NCBI GenBank assembly: GCA_964235765.1
Contig: CAXSDH010000006.1
Span: forward strand, 22,617 to 86,616
DNA length: 64,000 bases
Direction: 5' to 3'
DNA from: JAVVHH01 sp964235765
GTDB lineage: Bacteria; Pseudomonadota; Alphaproteobacteria; Acetobacterales; Acetobacteraceae
This document shows, in pieces, positions 1 through 7,397 of this stretch; position 1 is the stretch's first letter, and the number at the start of each line of letters is the position of its first letter. Made by a program: the position numbers and the translations under genes. Under the pieces are notes generated by a model. It ran no database searches. It was given only the letters and a program-made list of their open reading frames with translations, and was not told where the DNA came from.

Positions 1-2
1 AA

Positions 3-518
3 GGCTTCGCCGCCGTGCACAGCGCCGTCACGCTGCCATCCGGCCCCACGCCCCTCGCGGCGGCGGTTTCGGCCGGCCTAGCCCCGCCCAACATCGAGCT
101 GCGCGCCATGCTGGGCGAGTTGCGCGCCGCCCTGCAAGGCTCGCCGGGCTTGGCCGTGGCCGTGCACGAACCAGCAAACCCCACCTGGCTGGTCGGTGGG
201 CCTCCGGCCCCGCCGCCAGCCCCGCCGCCTCCAGCCCCGCCGCCTCCAGCCCCGGCCACGGCGTCGACCGTCCCCGATCCAGCGCCAACCCCGCCCGCCG
301 CCGCCCCGCCCACCAAGCCGGACGCCCCGAACGAAGCCGACCGCCGCCGCGCACAGCTCGCCCTGCAACGGCTCGGCTACTACAGCGGCCGGATCGACGG
401 CGTGTACGGCGCAGACACCCTTGCCGCCATCCGCCGCTTCCAACACGAGCTGGGCGCCGCCATGACGGGGCGGCTCACCACCGAACAGGCCGCCCGGCTC
501 CTCGCCGACGGCCGCTGA
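3..518 (+). CDS. peptidoglycan-binding domain protein, C-terminal part (5' end outside window)
   Basis: The reading frame is open to the left edge, so the gene very likely begins upstream; the first in-window start codon would be a GTG at 15. The visible part has an alanine-rich region, then a proline-rich linker (roughly window residues 60-100, PAPPP units), then a C-terminal PG_binding_1-type domain of about 55 residues with the typical RLGYYSGRIDGVYGADT core and a following AIRRFQ helix. Such domains bind cell-wall peptidoglycan, so an envelope location is likely. The stop is 11 bases before the start of the membrane sensor gene, which suggests a shared transcript with the sensor and the kinase. 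The function of the missing N-terminal part is unknown. Confidence 0.7.
   Translation, partial: GFAAVHSAVTLPSGPTPLAAAVSAGLAPPNIELRAMLGELRAALQGSPGLAVAVHEPANPTWLVGGPPAPPPAPPPPAPPPPAPATASTVPDPAPTPPAAAPPTKPDAPNEADRRRAQLALQRLGYYSGRIDGVYGADTLAAIRRFQHELGAAMTGRLTTEQAARLLADGR
216..255 (+). repeat. 15-bp tandem repeat coding for a PAPPP linker
   Basis: About 2.7 copies of the unit CCAGCCCCGCCGCCT lie at 216-230, 231-245 and 246-255 (partial). They encode the proline/alanine linker before the peptidoglycan-binding domain. The repeat keeps the reading frame, so copy-number change would only alter linker length. Confidence 0.7.
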
Positions 519-529
519 GGACATGCACG

Positions 530-1402
530 ATGGGCCTGAGAAGCAAGTTCAACCTGGTCATGCTCGTCGCCTTCATCGTCGGCCTCGGCCTGGCCGGCGC
601 ATTGTCCTACGCCATGGTCAACAGCAACGCCCGCAGCCAGGTGCTGAACGAGGCGGCGATCATGAACGGCCAGGCCTCCGCCATCGGCCGCTATACTGCC
701 AGCGAAATCGCCCCGCTGCTGGTTAGCCAATTCGCCCGCCGGTTCCTGCCGCAATCCGTGCCGGCCTGGGCCGCGCAAACCAACTTCCGCGCCCTGCAGG
801 AGCAATTCCCCGATTACAGCTTTCGCGCCGTCGTGCTGAACCCGACCAACCCAGCCGACCTGCCGTCCGATTGGCAAGCCGAGATCATCGACACGCTCAA
901 GCGCGAGCCGCAGCGCAAGGAGTTGGTCACCGAACGCGACACGCCCACCGGGCGCATCCTCTCCGTCTCCCGCCCGATCGTCATCACCGACCCGGCCTGC
1001 CTGGTCTGCCACTCCACCCCGGCCGCGGCGCCCGCGACCATGGTGGACCTGTATGGCCCGAACAATGGCTTCAATTGGAAGCTCAACGAAGTGCTGGGCG
1101 CACAAATCGTCAGCGTACCCATGCGGGTGCCGTTCGAGCGGGCGAACCAAACCCTGGTCACGGTCATGGCCGGGCTGGCGTCGGTGTTCCTCGTCATGAT
1201 GCTGCTGCTGAACCTGCTGCTGCATTACGTGATCATCCGCCCGGTGCGCCGCATCTCCGCCGGCGCAAACGACGTGAGCATGGGCAACATGGATGCGCCC
1301 GAGGTGGCGGTGCGCGGCAAGGACGAGATCGCCTCCTTGGCCAACTCGTTCAACCGGATGCGCCGAAGCTTGGCCAACGCCCTAAAAATGCTCGGTGAAT
1401 GA
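530..1402 (+). CDS. Tll0287-like heme-domain / HAMP membrane sensor
   Basis: A 290-residue protein. It has an N-terminal transmembrane helix (about residues 7-29), a periplasmic domain of the Tll0287-like (DUF3365) type with a CLVCH motif giving Cys157, Cys160 and His161, a second membrane helix (about 203-227) and a HAMP domain (about 228-285). CxxCH is the covalent heme c attachment motif, so it is probably a heme-based redox or gas sensor. The output domain usually found after HAMP is absent. The next gene starts inside its stop codon (ATGA at 1399-1402) and encodes a Ser/Thr kinase, so the signal may pass to that separate kinase. The domain calls are from sequence features; the link to the kinase is inference. 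Confidence 0.8.
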   Translation: MGLRSKFNLVMLVAFIVGLGLAGALSYAMVNSNARSQVLNEAAIMNGQASAIGRYTASEIAPLLVSQFARRFLPQSVPAWAAQTNFRALQEQFPDYSFRAVVLNPTNPADLPSDWQAEIIDTLKREPQRKELVTERDTPTGRILSVSRPIVITDPACLVCHSTPAAAPATMVDLYGPNNGFNWKLNEVLGAQIVSVPMRVPFERANQTLVTVMAGLASVFLVMMLLLNLLLHYVIIRPVRRISAGANDVSMGNMDAPEVAVRGKDEIASLANSFNRMRRSLANALKMLGE

Positions 1403-2742
1403 GCAACGAGCCCGCCCAGATCGGGCGATACCGCATCGAGGGCGCGATCGGCCGCGGCGCGATGGGCGTCATCTATCGTGCGCACGACCCGGATATCGAC
1501 CGCCCGGTGGCCATCAAGTTGATCCGCGCCGACCTGCTGGACGGGGAGGAGCGCGCCGGCTTCATCGCCCGCTTCCGGCGCGAGGCGCAGGCGGCAGGCC
1601 GCTGCGCCCACCCCAACATCGTCGCCGTCTACGACTTCGCCCTGCATGAGGGAAATCCGTTCCTCGCCATGGAACTGGTCGATGGCGTGACCCTCGCCCA
1701 AGCTCGCGGCCAGCAAGCACGAGCTTCGCCCGAGGCAGCCGTAGCGATCATCCTGCAAGTCCTGGCGGCGCTGGGCGCGGCGCATGCGATGGGCGTCGTC
1801 CACCGCGACATCAAGCCCGCGAACATCATGCTGACCGCCAGCAACCAGGTGAAGGTCGCGGATTTCGGCATCTCCCGCATGGACGCCTCGAGCCTGACCA
1901 CCGACGGCACCGTGGCCGGAACGCCGAGCTACATGTCGCCCGAGCAGTGCCGGGGCGACACGGTCGATGCCCGCAGCGACCTGTTCTCGACCGGCGTGGT
2001 GCTGTACGAGCTGCTGGCCGGCGCCAAGCCGTTCCGCGGCCGCAACGCCGCCGAACTCTTCGCGCAGTTGCTGCACCAGGAGGCGCCCGACATCGGCCTG
2101 GCCCGCCCCGGCCTCTCGCCCGGCTTGCGGGCCGTGGTCGCCCGCAGCCTGGCAAAGGCCGGGAGCGACCGGTTCGCCTCCGCCGGCGAGATGGCCGCGG
2201 CCCTGAAGGGCGCGGCGGCCGGCGGCCGGACAGCGGACCCCGACCGCACCGTCGTCATGCCAGGGCGCGCCCCGGAACTGGGCACCGTTTCGGACCTGGG
2301 CGTGACATCGGGCACGGGCGCCTTCGAACCGGAACTGATCGACACGATCGAGCGTAAACTCACCCAGTATGTCGGCCCGATCGCCCGCCACTTGGTGCGA
2401 AGCGCGGCCCGCACGTCGGACAGCATGGAGACGCTGTGCGCCTCGCTCGCCGCCAGCATCGAACAACCATCGAGCCGAGCCCTGTTCGAGAGCGATGTCC
2501 GCCGGCACACCGGCTGCGGCGTCGGGCTGGGCGGGACCGCACGCCAGCCCGGCGTCGCGATCGAGCCGGCGGAGCTGGAACGGCTGCAAACGGCGCTGGC
2601 CCGGCACGTCGGCCCGGTCGCCCGGGTGTTGGTCAAGCGCGCCCTTGGCGGCGCGTCCTCGGCCGCGGCGCTCTGGCGCGACCTGGCCGCCCATGTGGAA
2701 GGCGCCGAAAACCGGGCGGCGTTCCTAAAACAGGCGCCGTAA
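1399..2742 (+). CDS. Hanks-type serine/threonine protein kinase with duplicated C-terminal helical repeat
   Basis: A 447-residue cytoplasmic kinase. The kinase domain spans about residues 9-270, with glycine loop GRGAMG (18-23), catalytic Lys40 in VAIK, HRDIKPAN with Asp137, DFG at 155-157 and the activation segment GTPSYMSPEQ; all catalytic motifs are intact. There is no transmembrane helix. After an Asp/Arg-rich linker, two copies of a roughly 60-residue module follow (about 312-372 and 388-446), each with a VGP(I/V)AR-LV+ motif, a pattern I associate with other bacterial kinases. The start overlaps the stop of the HAMP sensor gene by four bases. Likely part of a sensor-kinase signalling unit; its substrates are unknown. 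Confidence 0.88.
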   Translation: MSNEPAQIGRYRIEGAIGRGAMGVIYRAHDPDIDRPVAIKLIRADLLDGEERAGFIARFRREAQAAGRCAHPNIVAVYDFALHEGNPFLAMELVDGVTLAQARGQQARASPEAAVAIILQVLAALGAAHAMGVVHRDIKPANIMLTASNQVKVADFGISRMDASSLTTDGTVAGTPSYMSPEQCRGDTVDARSDLFSTGVVLYELLAGAKPFRGRNAAELFAQLLHQEAPDIGLARPGLSPGLRAVVARSLAKAGSDRFASAGEMAAALKGAAAGGRTADPDRTVVMPGRAPELGTVSDLGVTSGTGAFEPELIDTIERKLTQYVGPIARHLVRSAARTSDSMETLCASLAASIEQPSSRALFESDVRRHTGCGVGLGGTARQPGVAIEPAELERLQTALARHVGPVARVLVKRALGGASSAAALWRDLAAHVEGAENRAAFLKQAP

Positions 2743-2751
2743 GAGGTGAAT

Positions 2752-3015
2752 CTAGGCCCGCGCCATTTTCACCTGCGCCGGCATCTCGATGTCGATCTCC
2801 AGCGTGTTCACCTCGTCGCCCTGGTCGAGCTTGACGATCACCTTGTCGCGGTCGATCTGCATGTGCCGCGCGATAACCGCCAGGATCTCCTCCTGCAGCA
2901 CGGCGAGCAGCTGCGAGTGCGTGCCGGCAACTCGTTCGTGCGCCAGCATCATCTTCAGCCGCTCGCGGGCCACGGGCGCAGTGCTGCTGCGGTTGAACCA
3001 GTTGAACAGGCTCAC
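2752..3015 (-). CDS. minE: cell division topological specificity factor MinE
   Basis: An 87-residue protein that stimulates the MinD ATPase and drives pole-to-pole oscillation of the MinCD division inhibitor, so that FtsZ assembles at midcell. The N-terminal membrane-targeting segment (MSLFNWFNR), the MinD-contact region (ERLKMMLAHER, about residues 18-29) and the dimerising C-terminal half with VIVKLDQ are all visible, and the length is normal. Its start overlaps the minD stop by four bases (3012-3015), completing a minC-minD-minE operon on the minus strand. It converges with the kinase gene, leaving a 9-base gap. Confidence 0.95.
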   Translation of the reverse strand: MSLFNWFNRSSTAPVARERLKMMLAHERVAGTHSQLLAVLQEEILAVIARHMQIDRDKVIVKLDQGDEVNTLEIDIEMPAQVKMARA

Positions 3016-3827
3016 GCGACCCTCCGTCCGAACAGCTTGCCCAGCAGGCCCTTGCGCTCGGCGGGAATGGACATCTCCACCGTCTCGCCCTGCAACCGGC
3101 GCACCGCATCCATGTAGGCGCGGGCCGGCGGGCTGTTCGGGTCAGCCAGCGTCACCGGCGAGCCCACGTTGCTGGCCCGCAGCACGTCCTGGCTTTCCGG
3201 GATGATCCCGAGCAAGGGGATCGAGAGGATTTCCAGCACGTCCTCGGTCTTCAGCATGTCGCCACGCTGGGCGCGAAGCTGGTCGTAGCGGGTCAGCAGC
3301 AAGTGCTTGTCCACCCTCTCGCCCCTCTCCGACCGCTCGGTCTTGCTGTCGAGCATGCCGATGATGCGGTCGCTGTCGCGCACCGAGCTGACCTCGGGAT
3401 TGGTGACCACCACGGCAAGGTCGGCATGGTACATCGCAAGCTGGGCGCCACGCTCGATCCCGGCCGGGCTGTCGCAGATCACCCAGTCGAACCGCTCGCG
3501 CAACTCGCCCATCACCCGCGCCACCCCCTCGCTAGTCAGGGCGTCCTTGTCCCGCGTCTGGCTGGCCGGCAGCAAATGCAGCGTTTCCAGCCGTTTGTCG
3601 CGGATCAGCGCTTGGGAGAGCTTGGCGTCGCCCTGCGTCACGTTGATCAGGTCGTACACGACCCGGCGCTCCGCCCCCATGATCAGGTCGAGGTTGCGCA
3701 GGCCCACGTCGAAGTCGACGACGACGACCTTCTTGCCCAGGCTGGCGAGGCCTGCGCCCAAGGCGGCGGTGGACGTGGTCTTGCCCACGCCCCCCTTGCC
3801 GGATGTCACGACCAAAACCTTGGCCAT
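3012..3827 (-). CDS. minD: septum site-determining ATPase MinD
   Basis: A 271-residue deviant-Walker-A ATPase that binds the membrane in its ATP form, recruits MinC and is released by MinE. The P-loop KGGVGKT sits at residues 11-17 with the signature lysine 11. VVVDFDVGLRNLD (about 40-52) is the switch I region and the C-terminus carries the amphipathic membrane-targeting sequence GLLGKLFGRR. The start was set at the ATG at 3827, giving MAKVLVVTSGKGG as in other MinD proteins; an in-frame upstream extension would overlap minC and has no MinD character. It lies 25 bases downstream of minC. Confidence 0.96.
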   Translation of the reverse strand: MAKVLVVTSGKGGVGKTTSTAALGAGLASLGKKVVVVDFDVGLRNLDLIMGAERRVVYDLINVTQGDAKLSQALIRDKRLETLHLLPASQTRDKDALTSEGVARVMGELRERFDWVICDSPAGIERGAQLAMYHADLAVVVTNPEVSSVRDSDRIIGMLDSKTERSERGERVDKHLLLTRYDQLRAQRGDMLKTEDVLEILSIPLLGIIPESQDVLRASNVGSPVTLADPNSPPARAYMDAVRRLQGETVEMSIPAERKGLLGKLFGRRVA

Positions 3828-3852
3828 CGATGCTCCTATGGTGTTCGTCGGT

Positions 3853-4563
3853 TCAATCCAGCGCCGCGATCGCCAGTTCGTCGCCGTTGAGCCACACCTG
3901 CACGGCGCGGCCTTGCAGGGCGGGGTCCATCTCGTCGGCCGTCTTGTATACGCCGTCGATGGCCAGCAGCTCGGCCTCGAGGCGGCGGCAGAAGATGCGC
4001 GGCCGTACCCCGCCGGGCCCCGGCCCCAACAGCCCGGCGATGGCCCGGCCGCGGAGCGCCCCATAAATATGGATCGATCCCCCGGCAATGACCTCCGAAC
4101 CGGACGCGACCGAACCCACCACGGTCACGTCCCCGGCCGTGTGCGACACGCTCTGGCCGGAGCGGATCGGCCGATCGACCAGCAAGGAGGGCGGTTCGGC
4201 GGCCTTGGGCTCGGGAGCCGCCGCGGCCGGTTCGTCGCCGGTGATCGAGACATGGCGGCCGCCGCCCAGCGCGGGCGGCATGGCGTCCCCGAAACGGGAA
4301 ACGTCCGCGCCCTCCACTCCGACCACGCGGACGCCGCGCTTCGTCAGTTCGGCGACCAGGCCGGGATACGCGTCCTCCTGGCCGGGAAGCGCCGAGAAGT
4401 CGAGCATGACCGCGCGGCCCTCAAAGAACTTGGGCGCACGGGCAAGCTGCGCGTCAAGCTGCTCGAGCCAACCCTCGAGCGGCGGGTCCGGCATGAGAAC
4501 GACGGCCATGAAGGACCGGCCACGCAGGCGCAGGAACGGACGGGGGCGGACTTGAGTGCTCAC
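3853..4563 (-). CDS. minC: septum formation inhibitor MinC
   Basis: About 236 residues. MinC destabilises FtsZ polymers away from midcell when brought to the membrane by MinD. The N-terminal FtsZ-interacting domain (about 1-95, RPRPFLRLRGRSF) is followed by an Ala/Pro-rich linker and the C-terminal beta-helix domain (about 135-235) with the GDVTVVGSVASGSEV and GALRGRAIAGLLG turns that contact MinD. The GTG at 4563 is preferred because the protein then begins directly before the conserved N-terminal strand. A TTG at 4599 would add 12 residues but has no visible ribosome-binding site. The gene follows the enoyl-CoA-hydratase-like gene closely and may share its transcript. Confidence 0.92.
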   Translation of the reverse strand: MSTQVRPRPFLRLRGRSFMAVVLMPDPPLEGWLEQLDAQLARAPKFFEGRAVMLDFSALPGQEDAYPGLVAELTKRGVRVVGVEGADVSRFGDAMPPALGGGRHVSITGDEPAAAAPEPKAAEPPSLLVDRPIRSGQSVSHTAGDVTVVGSVASGSEVIAGGSIHIYGALRGRAIAGLLGPGPGGVRPRIFCRRLEAELLAIDGVYKTADEMDPALQGRAVQVWLNGDELAIAALD

Positions 4564-4620
4564 AACGGCCGGCGTACCTGCCCGGGGTGGGGCCGTCAAC
4601 AGCCGGTTGAGCCCTCAGGG

Positions 4621-5424
4621 CTATCGCCCGGTGAACACCGGCTGCCGCTTCTCCATGAACGCCTGGCGGCCTTCCTTGTAATCGGCGCTGGCGAAGCACT
4701 CGGCCACCATCTGCTTGCAAACCGCGATGTCGGCCTCCGGCCCGCGCAGCAGTTCGCTCACCGTGCGCTTCAAGGTGCGCAGCGTCATCGGCGCATTGGC
4801 GGCCATGGTGGCGAACTGCGCGGCCACGAACGCCTCCAGCTCCGTATCCGGGACCACCCGGTTGACGAAACCCATCCCCTGCGCCTCGGCCGCAGTGAAG
4901 TGGCGGGCCGTGTAGAAAATCTCCTTCGTATAGGCGGGCCCCACGATATCCATCAGCGTTTGCACGCCCTTATGCGCGTAGCCCAGCCCCAGCCGCCCGG
5001 CAGGCACGCCGAACCTCGAGCCCTCGCTGGCGAACCGCAGGTCGCAATTGGCCGCGATGCCCAACCCGCCGCCGATGCACCACCCGCGGATGACCGCCAC
5101 CGTCGGCTTGGCCGCCGCCTTGATGGCAGTGGACGCCCGCTCCGCCGTCTGCTCGTACCGCGCCACCTGCTCGGCGTTGGAGCGCTGTTGCTCGAACTGC
5201 GAAATGTCTGCCCCGGAAACGAAGGCCCGCCCGCCCGCGCCGGTGAGCGCGATGATACGGATCTCCGGATCGGCCATGAACCGCTCGAGAATCAGCGGCA
5301 CCGCCTCCCACATGTCCACGCTCACCGCATTGCGCCGCTCCGGGTTGTTGAACACCATCCAGCCGACCGGCCCCTCGACCCGGGCGATCATCCGCGTGGT
5401 GCCGATATCCTGCATGCCGTCCAT
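4621..5424 (-). CDS. enoyl-CoA hydratase/isomerase family protein lacking both catalytic glutamates
   Basis: A 267-residue crotonase-fold protein. The first oxyanion-hole segment GGRAFVSGADISQF (about 64-77) and the second, IRGWCIGGGLGIAANCD (about 113-129), are present, so an acyl-CoA thioester can probably be bound. At the places where hydratases carry the two acid/base glutamates (GGGCE and the FGxPE turn), this protein has Gly (GGGLG, and FGVPAG). It is therefore unlikely to be a classical hydratase; an isomerase, decarboxylase or thioesterase-like activity within the superfamily is more likely. The substrate is unknown. It sits 57 bases upstream of minC on the same strand, with no functional link I know of. 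Confidence 0.85.
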   Translation of the reverse strand: MDGMQDIGTTRMIARVEGPVGWMVFNNPERRNAVSVDMWEAVPLILERFMADPEIRIIALTGAGGRAFVSGADISQFEQQRSNAEQVARYEQTAERASTAIKAAAKPTVAVIRGWCIGGGLGIAANCDLRFASEGSRFGVPAGRLGLGYAHKGVQTLMDIVGPAYTKEIFYTARHFTAAEAQGMGFVNRVVPDTELEAFVAAQFATMAANAPMTLRTLKRTVSELLRGPEADIAVCKQMVAECFASADYKEGRQAFMEKRQPVFTGR

Positions 5425-5638
5425 GGATGATACCCTTCTTCCCTTACCGAGAGCTTAACGACAGGGGGGCGCCGGCGTCCATGGTGACCGCCAAGGTGAC
5501 CGGCGCCAGTTCTATCACGGCCGCGGCAAACGACCACGCGCGCCTCTGTGCCGGGTCGGCACTCGATCGCCGCTCCGAGGGCGGTGGTGGAAACCCGCGC
5601 CCCCGGCTATAGGTCGGCGGTTGCTGAGGGAGTCCGCG

Positions 5639-6322
5639 ATGATCAAGTTCTACTACAGCCTGGCGCCCAATCCGATGAAGGTCGCCTTGTTCCTGGAGGA
5701 GGCCGGCCTGCCCTATGAGGCCATCCCGGTTGACACGCGCAAAGGCGAGCAGTTCGCCGCCGCTTTCACCGCGCTGAACCCGAACAACAAGGTGCCCTGC
5801 ATCGTCGACGATGACGCGACCGTGTTCGACAGCAACGCCATCCTGCTCTACCTCGCGGAAAAAACCGGCCAGTTCCTACCGGAGAACACCCCGGCTTGCC
5901 GCGGCGAATTACTCTCCTGGCTCATGTTCGTCGCCAGCGGCATCGGCCCCTATTCCGGCCAGGCCGTCCACTTCAGGCACTTCGCGCCGGAGCCGAAGGA
6001 GTATGCCGCCAACCGCTATGCCTTCGAGGCGAAGCGGCATTACGGCATTCTCGACGCGCATTTGGCGCAGCGCCCCTACATGGTCGGCGGCACCTACACG
6101 ATCGTGGACATGGCCGTTTGGGGCTGGGCAAGGATGGTCCCCTTCATCATGGGCGACGAGGCCTGGGCCGGGCTACCGAACCTGAAGCGGCTCTTCGACG
6201 CCGTGAACGCGCGCCCAGCCGCCGAGCGCGCCATCGCCATCAAGGACCGGCACGCCTTCAAAACCGAGTTCGACGCGGAGGCCCGCAGCCACATGTTCCG
6301 GCACACTGTCAAAGCGGCCTGA
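5639..6322 (+). CDS. glutathione S-transferase family protein
   Basis: A 227-residue cytosolic GST-type protein. The thioredoxin-fold N-terminal domain (about 1-80) begins MIKFYYSLAPNPMKV and carries the glutathione-site turn NNKVPCIVDDD and the VFDSNAILLYLAEK segment. The all-helical C-terminal domain covers about 90-215, with the conserved YTIVDMAVWGW N-capping region. It resembles the YghU/YfcG-like and beta-type GSTs used in detoxification or disulfide chemistry. The ATG at 5639 is chosen because GAGGG lies eight bases upstream; a TTG at 5621 would precede that site. No operon partner: both neighbours are on the other strand. Confidence 0.88.
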   Translation: MIKFYYSLAPNPMKVALFLEEAGLPYEAIPVDTRKGEQFAAAFTALNPNNKVPCIVDDDATVFDSNAILLYLAEKTGQFLPENTPACRGELLSWLMFVASGIGPYSGQAVHFRHFAPEPKEYAANRYAFEAKRHYGILDAHLAQRPYMVGGTYTIVDMAVWGWARMVPFIMGDEAWAGLPNLKRLFDAVNARPAAERAIAIKDRHAFKTEFDAEARSHMFRHTVKAA

Positions 6323-6355
6323 CCGGCCGATGTCCGCCGGTGCCACATCAAGGCT

Positions 6356-6430
6356 CTAGGGAATGTACCAAGCCAAGGCCGTTGCGCCCGCGAGTATTGA
6401 CAGCCCGCACAAGAACACCACCAGCCGCAC
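6356..6430 (-). CDS. possible 24-residue membrane peptide
   Basis: A short frame beginning GTG and ending TAG encodes MRLVVFLCGLSILAGATALA followed by WYIP, almost entirely one hydrophobic helix. GGCGGAG stands seven bases before the GTG, a good ribosome-binding site, and an in-frame TAA lies one codon before that GTG, so this start is fixed. It lies 120 bases downstream of the small membrane protein on the same strand. No family recognised. It could still be chance coding in a non-coding spacer. Confidence 0.35.
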   Translation of the reverse strand: MRLVVFLCGLSILAGATALAWYIP

Positions 6431-6550
6431 TCGTTAGCTCCGCCTTAACCACAATGGTTATGCCCAGAAATTGTGGCGGCACCGTGTCGGGTTCGAGGAG
6501 GCGGTGCGGCGGGATAACTTGAAGCCAAACCGAGTGCGGCCCGGCCGGCG

Positions 6551-6952
6551 CTAAACCAGCGCCCAATGCACGGCGAAATAGATGCCGGCCCAAAGCGCAA
6601 TCGAGAGCGTGGTCCCCACGGCAAGGCCCATCGCCGGACGGGCCTGGTCGGGATCGCCAAAATTGGCAACACCCTCGGACGAAGCGCGCTCAGCCAATTC
6701 GGCTTCCGTCGCGCGTCGGCCGCGAAGAAGCGGGATTAAATGTGGGCTCACCGAGTCCGGCCGCATCGGGCGTCGCCGTTCCCAAACGGCCGGCCCACTC
6801 ACTTTCGCTTCCGTCGCCTTGTGTCCGACCATCTTCAGTTCGGCCGCATGCACTTCGACCGCGTGCAAATCGGTCGCATGCAATCCCGCCGAGTGAAAAT
6901 GGTGCGGAGGCTTCATGGCTGCCGACGGCACCGCTGGACTGCAATCCACCAT
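6551..6952 (-). CDS. small membrane protein with SP-LIPLLRG motif (unknown function)
   Basis: About 133 residues. The N-terminal part contains a pentapeptide-like, His/Ala-rich stretch (AGLHATDLHAVEVHAAELK). In the middle is RRPMRPDSVSPHLIPLLRG, and the C-terminus is a single transmembrane helix (about residues 110-130). The middle motif recurs in another small membrane protein of this window (54396-54677), with 14 of 19 positions identical. Starts are uncertain: ATG 6952 is used; TTG 7012 and ATG 6916 are alternatives and none has a strong ribosome-binding site. I do not recognise a named family. C-terminal anchoring with a cytoplasmic N-terminus is inferred from basic residues before the helix. 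Confidence 0.6.
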   Translation of the reverse strand: MVDCSPAVPSAAMKPPHHFHSAGLHATDLHAVEVHAAELKMVGHKATEAKVSGPAVWERRRPMRPDSVSPHLIPLLRGRRATEAELAERASSEGVANFGDPDQARPAMGLAVGTTLSIALWAGIYFAVHWALV

Positions 6953-7185
6953 AACTTCAAAGTAGCGACCCTTCTGAGGAACGTTCCACCCGAATTCGTT
7001 TGCAATAGCCAACTTTATCTGTTGGTCGAAGTACCTTGAGCCACGCCTAGGCGTGAAGTCAACACGTCCTATTCTAATCTTCGCGTAATCGGCGAGTTGG
7101 ATTCAACAAACGAACGGTGCCGTTAGGCAAGGGTTTACCGCGCTCCGTGACCGCATGCTGAAGGAGCACCTCCGGACCGAAAGGT

Positions 7186-7199
7186 GGGGCAACGGCCCC
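7186..7199 (-). terminator. weak hairpin downstream of tRNA-Lys
   Basis: GGGGC-AACG-GCCCC forms a five-pair stem with a four-base loop, 47 bases past the 3' end of the minus-strand tRNA-Lys gene. There is no convincing uridine tract, so termination here is only a possibility. The rest of 7013-7245 shows nothing I can identify. Confidence 0.25.
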
Positions 7200-7245
7200 C
7201 GACAACTTCCGGGTCGGGAGGGTGCGATCTCGCCACGCCAGGTCT

Positions 7246-7321
7246 TGGTGGGCCCGGTGGGACTCGAACCCACGACCACAAGATTAAAAGTCCCGTGCTC
7301 TACCAGCTGAGCTACAGGCCC
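7246..7321 (-). tRNA. tRNA-Lys (anticodon UUU)
   Basis: 76 bases read on the minus strand, with CCA encoded. The acceptor arm GGGCCTG pairs with CGGGCCC through one U-G pair. The D arm (GCTCAGCTGGTAGAGC), the anticodon loop CTTTTAA giving UUU, and the T arm GGTTCGAGTCC are all canonical. It is a single gene with no tRNA neighbour. Confidence 0.97.
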
Positions 7322-7397
7322 GCGCGCGTGTCATACCCCGGGAGAGCCGGGATATGACAGACGGAATCGGCAGCCCGGCGCCTGCATGGACACCGTC

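Noticed and set aside
3307..5430. A 707-codon open frame on the plus strand opposite minD, minC and the crotonase gene
   Set aside because: It is antisense to three well-supported genes; the translation has no domain character and reflects GC-rich third-position bias.
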